Assembly (NCBI GenBank): GCA_938008425.1 | Contig: CALLKH010000202.1 | Location: 1-9,143, forward strand | Direction of reading: 5' to 3' | DNA length: 9,143 nucleotides | Source of the DNA: an uncultured Planctomycetaceae bacterium | GTDB taxonomy: Bacteria > Planctomycetota > Phycisphaerae > UBA1845 > UTPLA1 | Made by a program: the position numbers and the translations under genes | Shown here: in pieces, positions 6,665-9,143 of the stretch | How positions within the stretch are numbered: position 1 is the stretch's first letter | Layout of the letters: every line of letters starts with the position of its first letter | The notes under the pieces: generated by a model | What the model saw: only the letters and a program-made list of their open reading frames with translations | What the model was told of the DNA's origin: nothing | Databases searched by the model: none

Positions 6665-6693
6665 ATAATCACGGCGCGCGCTCCCTGCGTCAA
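6665..6693 (-). promoter_or_regulatory. Candidate sigma-70-type promoter for the acidic-tailed protein gene
   Basis: TTGACG (6693-6688) and GATTAT (6670-6665) are separated by exactly 17 bases, matching the consensus hexamers at five and four of six positions. It points toward the gene starting at 6437 and lies downstream of the terminator-like hairpin that ends the preceding unit. Planctomycete promoters are not well defined, so the match is suggestive only. Confidence 0.35.
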
Positions 6694-6773
6694 GGTCAAC
6701 AAGCCTTTCGGATCGCTCCGAAACGCCGCTGCGGACGGCGAAACGCGTCGTCCGAGTGCAGGCTGTGAGTATT

Positions 6774-6802
6774 GAAAACGTGAATCCGGCGGCGGCTTCA
6801 CG
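6774..6802 (-). terminator. Candidate terminator of the mreC/RluA-like unit
   Basis: About 97 bases past the RluA-like stop codon, CGTGAA and TTCACG form a stem, extended past a G/A mismatch by CCG/CGG around a CCGC loop. UUUUC follows directly on the minus strand. The stem is short but the U-tract is in the right place and orientation. Confidence 0.5.
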
Positions 6803-6898
6803 GAAAGAGGCCGATGGTGGTTCCAGGCCGCTCTTCGCAGCTCGCTTTCAATCGACGGCCGACGCTTCGAAATCTCTGCGAATCGTGGCGTCGATCGC

Positions 6899-7693
6899 CT
6901 ACTTCGCGATGCGTCCGAAGCGGTCCAGCTGGTGAAGCGTCGCCTTGAAATCCTTGGGAGTGGAGGCTTCAAACTTCAGCGACTCGCCTGTTCTCGGATG
7001 ATCAAAGGCGACCTTCCACGCGTGAATGCTCGCCCGGCGGATGAGCGGCCGTTCGGGATGCCGTCGGCTGGCGCGGTAGTTCGGCTTGAATGACGAAAGT
7101 TTGAGATGCTCGGCGCCACCGTGGGCCGCGTCGACCGCGAGCGGCAGGGCGGCGTGCGTCAGTTGTGCACGAACCTGCTGTTCGAGGCGGGTTCTCGGCG
7201 TGCACTCGAGAAGGGCGAAACCGACGAAGCTGTCCCTGACGCGCCACTCGGTGATTGCGGAATCGCCGTGTTCAGAGATCACCTTAACCTTGCCGCTCTT
7301 CGGCGAGGTGAGCAGGTCCTCCATGACGCCGGACTCGTTCAGGACAATGCCGCGAACCAGTGCGAGCAGGGTGAGGCTCATTCGATGATCGTCGAACTGC
7401 TTCTCGAGCGAATTGAGCGCGGCCTCATTCCGCGCGACCACCATCAGCCCGCTGACGTCCGGCTCCAGCGGGTAAACCGAATCGAGCCCGTCCGCCGCGT
7501 CCTCGTCAGTCTGAAGTTGTTCGACGACGCTGGGATCATCGAAGAGGCCGCCCTCGAAAAACATGCCGGCCGGCTTGTCGATGACGAAGAAGTCGTCGTC
7601 GGTGTGAAGTACGTCGCATCGAAGCGCCTTGGCGGGGCGCCCGCGCTCTTCAAAATCAAGATCGTCGTCCGTGTCGTGGCGGTGCTTTGTCAT
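6899..7693 (-). CDS. RluA-family pseudouridine synthase-like protein, active site degenerate
   Basis: A 264-residue protein with the layout of RluA-type rRNA/tRNA pseudouridine synthases: FFVIDKPAGM (35-44), SGLMVVARNEAALNSLEKQF (81-100), ALVRG (111-115), then LECTPRTRLEQQVRAQL (162-178) and the C-terminal RRASIHAWKVAFDHPRTGES (219-238). The family's HRLDxxTSG motif, which holds the catalytic aspartate, reads YPLEPDVSG (74-82), with Glu77 (codon GAG, 7465-7463) at the aspartate position. The conserved KxY before ALV reads LTL (107-109), and the TGRTHQIRxH motif is altered with apparent extra residues. Isomerase activity is therefore doubtful; a non-catalytic RNA-binding role is possible. The start at 7693 lacks a strong ribosome binding site. 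It begins 42 bases after the mreC stop on the same strand, so the two are probably co-transcribed. No S4 domain is present. Confidence 0.8.
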   Translation of the reverse strand: MTKHRHDTDDDLDFEERGRPAKALRCDVLHTDDDFFVIDKPAGMFFEGGLFDDPSVVEQLQTDEDAADGLDSVYPLEPDVSGLMVVARNEAALNSLEKQFDDHRMSLTLLALVRGIVLNESGVMEDLLTSPKSGKVKVISEHGDSAITEWRVRDSFVGFALLECTPRTRLEQQVRAQLTHAALPLAVDAAHGGAEHLKLSSFKPNYRASRRHPERPLIRRASIHAWKVAFDHPRTGESLKFEASTPKDFKATLHQLDRFGRIAK

Positions 7694-7735
7694 CGTCGGG
7701 AGATACTCGCAAATCGAAGGAATCGGGCGGCGGGA

Positions 7736-8734
7736 TCAATCCATCGCCAGGCCGGTCGGAATCAGCGGAATTATGCAGACAGTTCGAATGTCGTCCAACG
7801 CGACAGCCGGAACCACGATCACATCATAGACGAGCCGCTGACCCGGGTCTTCCACGATGTCCTTCACGCGGCCGATCACCATCGGCGACGGCAGCCCCAG
7901 CTGGCCCGGGGCGCTGTAGACGTAGTCGCCGATTCGAATTCCGCGCGATCGCATGGGCAGTAGCGGCTGGTCGCTTGAAAGCGCTTCGGCCTCGCCCGCA
8001 CTGCCCGCTGATTCTGCGTCGGAAGGCACATCTTTTTCGATGTGTCGATAGTCCACATTCTTGATGATCATCTCGGAATGTCCGCGTCCGCGAAGGCTGC
8101 ACGGGTAGTCGACCGGTTCGAACCGATTGTTCACGAACCCGCCGACGCGCACCTTGATCGCATCGCTGGAGGGATCGCTGAACAGGCAGACGCGTGACAT
8201 GTAGGGGCTGACTTCCTCGACGCGACCGAGCAGGACTTCGCGGGTGATAACGGCCGCCCCGGGGCCGACATCCTGCGCGCCGCCGCGATTGAGGAAGAGT
8301 CGGGAGGCGACCCAGTCCTGCGGATTCGAGCCGGACATGGAACCGCGTTCGATGAGCATCGAGTCCCGCCATTGCACGATGTCCCGCGCGACGACATGGG
8401 CGGGAAGGGCAAGGGGAATCGCCCGATCGCGAACGGCTGCGAGTTCCTGATTCTGCTGCTTGAGCTGTTCAACAAGTCCCGACTGTGCGGCCAGTTCCCG
8501 GCGCAGCGCCTCGACCTCCTCACGATGCACGAGGCCGGGATCGCCGATGTTCTGCATGGATCGCGCCCCGCGAAACGTCAGGAAGTAGACGACGTCCTGA
8601 AGCGGGACGAGCAGTTGTGTGCCGTGCTTTGTTCCGTCAGTCACCTTCGGCGGAAGGATGACGGCCAGCGCCGACATGGCCATGAGCGTCCAGAATACGG
8701 TGCGTCGGCTGGGTCGATAGTTGCTGATTCGCAT
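7736..8734 (-). CDS. Rod shape-determining protein MreC
   Basis: A 332-residue MreC, the bitopic inner-membrane scaffold that links cytoplasmic MreB and membrane MreD to the periplasmic cell-wall elongation enzymes. The architecture is typical: a short basic N-terminus, one membrane span (about 12-29), a periplasmic coiled coil (about 71-98, REEVEALRRELAAQSGLVEQL), then the beta-barrel domain with HVVARDIVQW, VGPGAAVITREVLLGRVEEV, SRVCLFSDPSSDAIKVRV, GDYVYSAPG and VIGRVKDIVEDPGQRL. An Ala/Ser/Glu-rich segment (about 235-255) looks like a loop insertion in the second barrel. The ATG at 8734 is the first in frame after a TAA four codons upstream, although no clear ribosome binding site precedes it. 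mreD, which usually follows, is absent; an RluA-like gene follows instead. mreB is not seen in the 409 bases upstream. Confidence 0.88.
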   Translation of the reverse strand: MRISNYRPSRRTVFWTLMAMSALAVILPPKVTDGTKHGTQLLVPLQDVVYFLTFRGARSMQNIGDPGLVHREEVEALRRELAAQSGLVEQLKQQNQELAAVRDRAIPLALPAHVVARDIVQWRDSMLIERGSMSGSNPQDWVASRLFLNRGGAQDVGPGAAVITREVLLGRVEEVSPYMSRVCLFSDPSSDAIKVRVGGFVNNRFEPVDYPCSLRGRGHSEMIIKNVDYRHIEKDVPSDAESAGSAGEAEALSSDQPLLPMRSRGIRIGDYVYSAPGQLGLPSPMVIGRVKDIVEDPGQRLVYDVIVVPAVALDDIRTVCIIPLIPTGLAMD

Positions 8735-9143
8735 GGTCGCATCTTACGAGAAGTCGGCGCAGTTGCCGATGAGGTACGCGAATGACTTCCGATGATCAGT
8801 CGCTTAATGATGAACGCTGTGGTGGAGGCGACAGGTCGGCGAAATTCAAGAGTTTTTCGGTACGCGGCAGCCGTGCGGTGGGCCACCCAAAAGAAGAGTC
8901 GCGTCAATCTCGAACGATTGGATTCGACGCGACGAGGGACTGGCCTATAAGTTATGACTTGATAATGAGTTACAGCAATGTATCGCCGTCTGTGCATTGA
9001 GAGGGAGAGGCGCGGACGACGGTCTTGTCGCCCCATGGTCGTGCCGATTCCTGGAAGCGCCGCAGGCATCATGAGAGCGCCACTCCCGGCTCCCGACTGA
9101 TTTCAAAAGCCTGCGTCACCTTCCAGTCCGATCAATCGCACGC
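8735..9143. other. Right-hand stretch without an identifiable gene
   Basis: I find no complete gene in these 409 bases. A minus-strand gene could end here: one frame entering from the right edge closes at a TGA at 9103-9105, but only 12 codons are visible and they are not recognisable. The stretch also holds a terminator-like hairpin (8889-8933) and an AT-rich island at about 8946-8984 (roughly 28% G+C by count), which is a natural place for a promoter. The tight palindrome GGTGG-g-CCACC lies at about 8877-8887. Confidence 0.5.
8889..8933 (-). terminator. Terminator-like hairpin upstream of mreC
   Basis: GTCGCGTC (minus strand, 8933-8926) pairs perfectly with GACGCGAC (8905-8898), and the stem is extended by AAT/ATT with one bulged G. 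TCTTCTTTT (8897-8889) follows on the minus strand. It would end a minus-strand transcript arriving from the right. If mreC is instead transcribed from the AT-rich island just to the right, this would be an attenuator in its leader, about 155 bases before the start codon. Confidence 0.5.

Larger units (their letters stand above)
6438..6898. other. Intergenic stretch with promoter and terminator candidates, no gene
   Basis: The 461 bases between the RluA-like stop and the acidic-tailed protein start carry a terminator-like hairpin (6774-6802), a perfect 7-bp hairpin with loop TCGC on plus, or GCGA (a GNRA loop) on minus (6706-6723), and a candidate promoter (6665-6693). Open frames here have no recognisable product. 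The 5' leader of the downstream gene would be about 220 bases if the candidate promoter is right. Confidence 0.5.

Noticed and set aside
7106..7963. Plus-strand open frame overlapping the RluA-like and mreC genes
   Set aside because: It spans two recognised minus-strand genes in antisense and has no family resemblance.
8641..9072. Minus-strand open frame upstream of and overlapping mreC
   Set aside because: It crosses the terminator-like hairpin, is in a different frame from mreC, and has no recognisable sequence.

Overview
The window looks like a chromosomal segment of a high-GC member of the Planctomycetota. The phylum call is an inference. It rests on the gap sequence at 724-776, which contains twin hairpins whose conceptual translations read TDFQSV and TGFQPV-like; I recall such words as recurring in spurious reading frames of planctomycete genomes. 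It also rests on scattered 'atgaaaatgaa'-type AT-rich stretches and on 'gccccatccc' palindromes between genes. No transposase, integrase, phage gene, CRISPR array, rRNA or tRNA was seen.

Layout. Positions 1-1145 hold no convincing gene but several stem-loops and repeat-like segments. An exported C69-family dipeptidase occupies 1146-2792 on the minus strand. A short hotdog-fold thioesterase of the FlK type (3003-3398, plus) is divergent from it. That gene converges on a PduO-type cobalamin adenosyltransferase (3603-4160, minus) across a striking nested palindrome (3421-3574). A gap with small hairpins follows, ending in a good intrinsic terminator (4513-4554) for the next gene. That gene encodes a 616-residue exported protein of unknown function with a very acidic C-terminus (4587-6437, minus). 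After a 461-base gap with a candidate promoter and a candidate terminator comes a two-gene minus-strand unit: mreC (7736-8734) followed by an RluA-like protein (6899-7693). The right-hand 409 bases contain no whole gene but hold a terminator-like hairpin and an AT-rich island.

How the genes relate. No single pathway joins them. The clearest transcription unit is mreC plus the RluA-like gene, 42 bases apart and followed by a hairpin with a U-tract. The most unusual coding feature is that RluA-like protein: its fold signature is recognisable, but the catalytic aspartate position carries glutamate, and two other conserved active-site motifs have also changed. It may no longer be a pseudouridine synthase. 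I do not see a clear new multi-gene system. The points most worth following up are this degenerate enzyme tied to a cell-shape gene, the acidic-tailed exported protein, and the dispersed palindromes.
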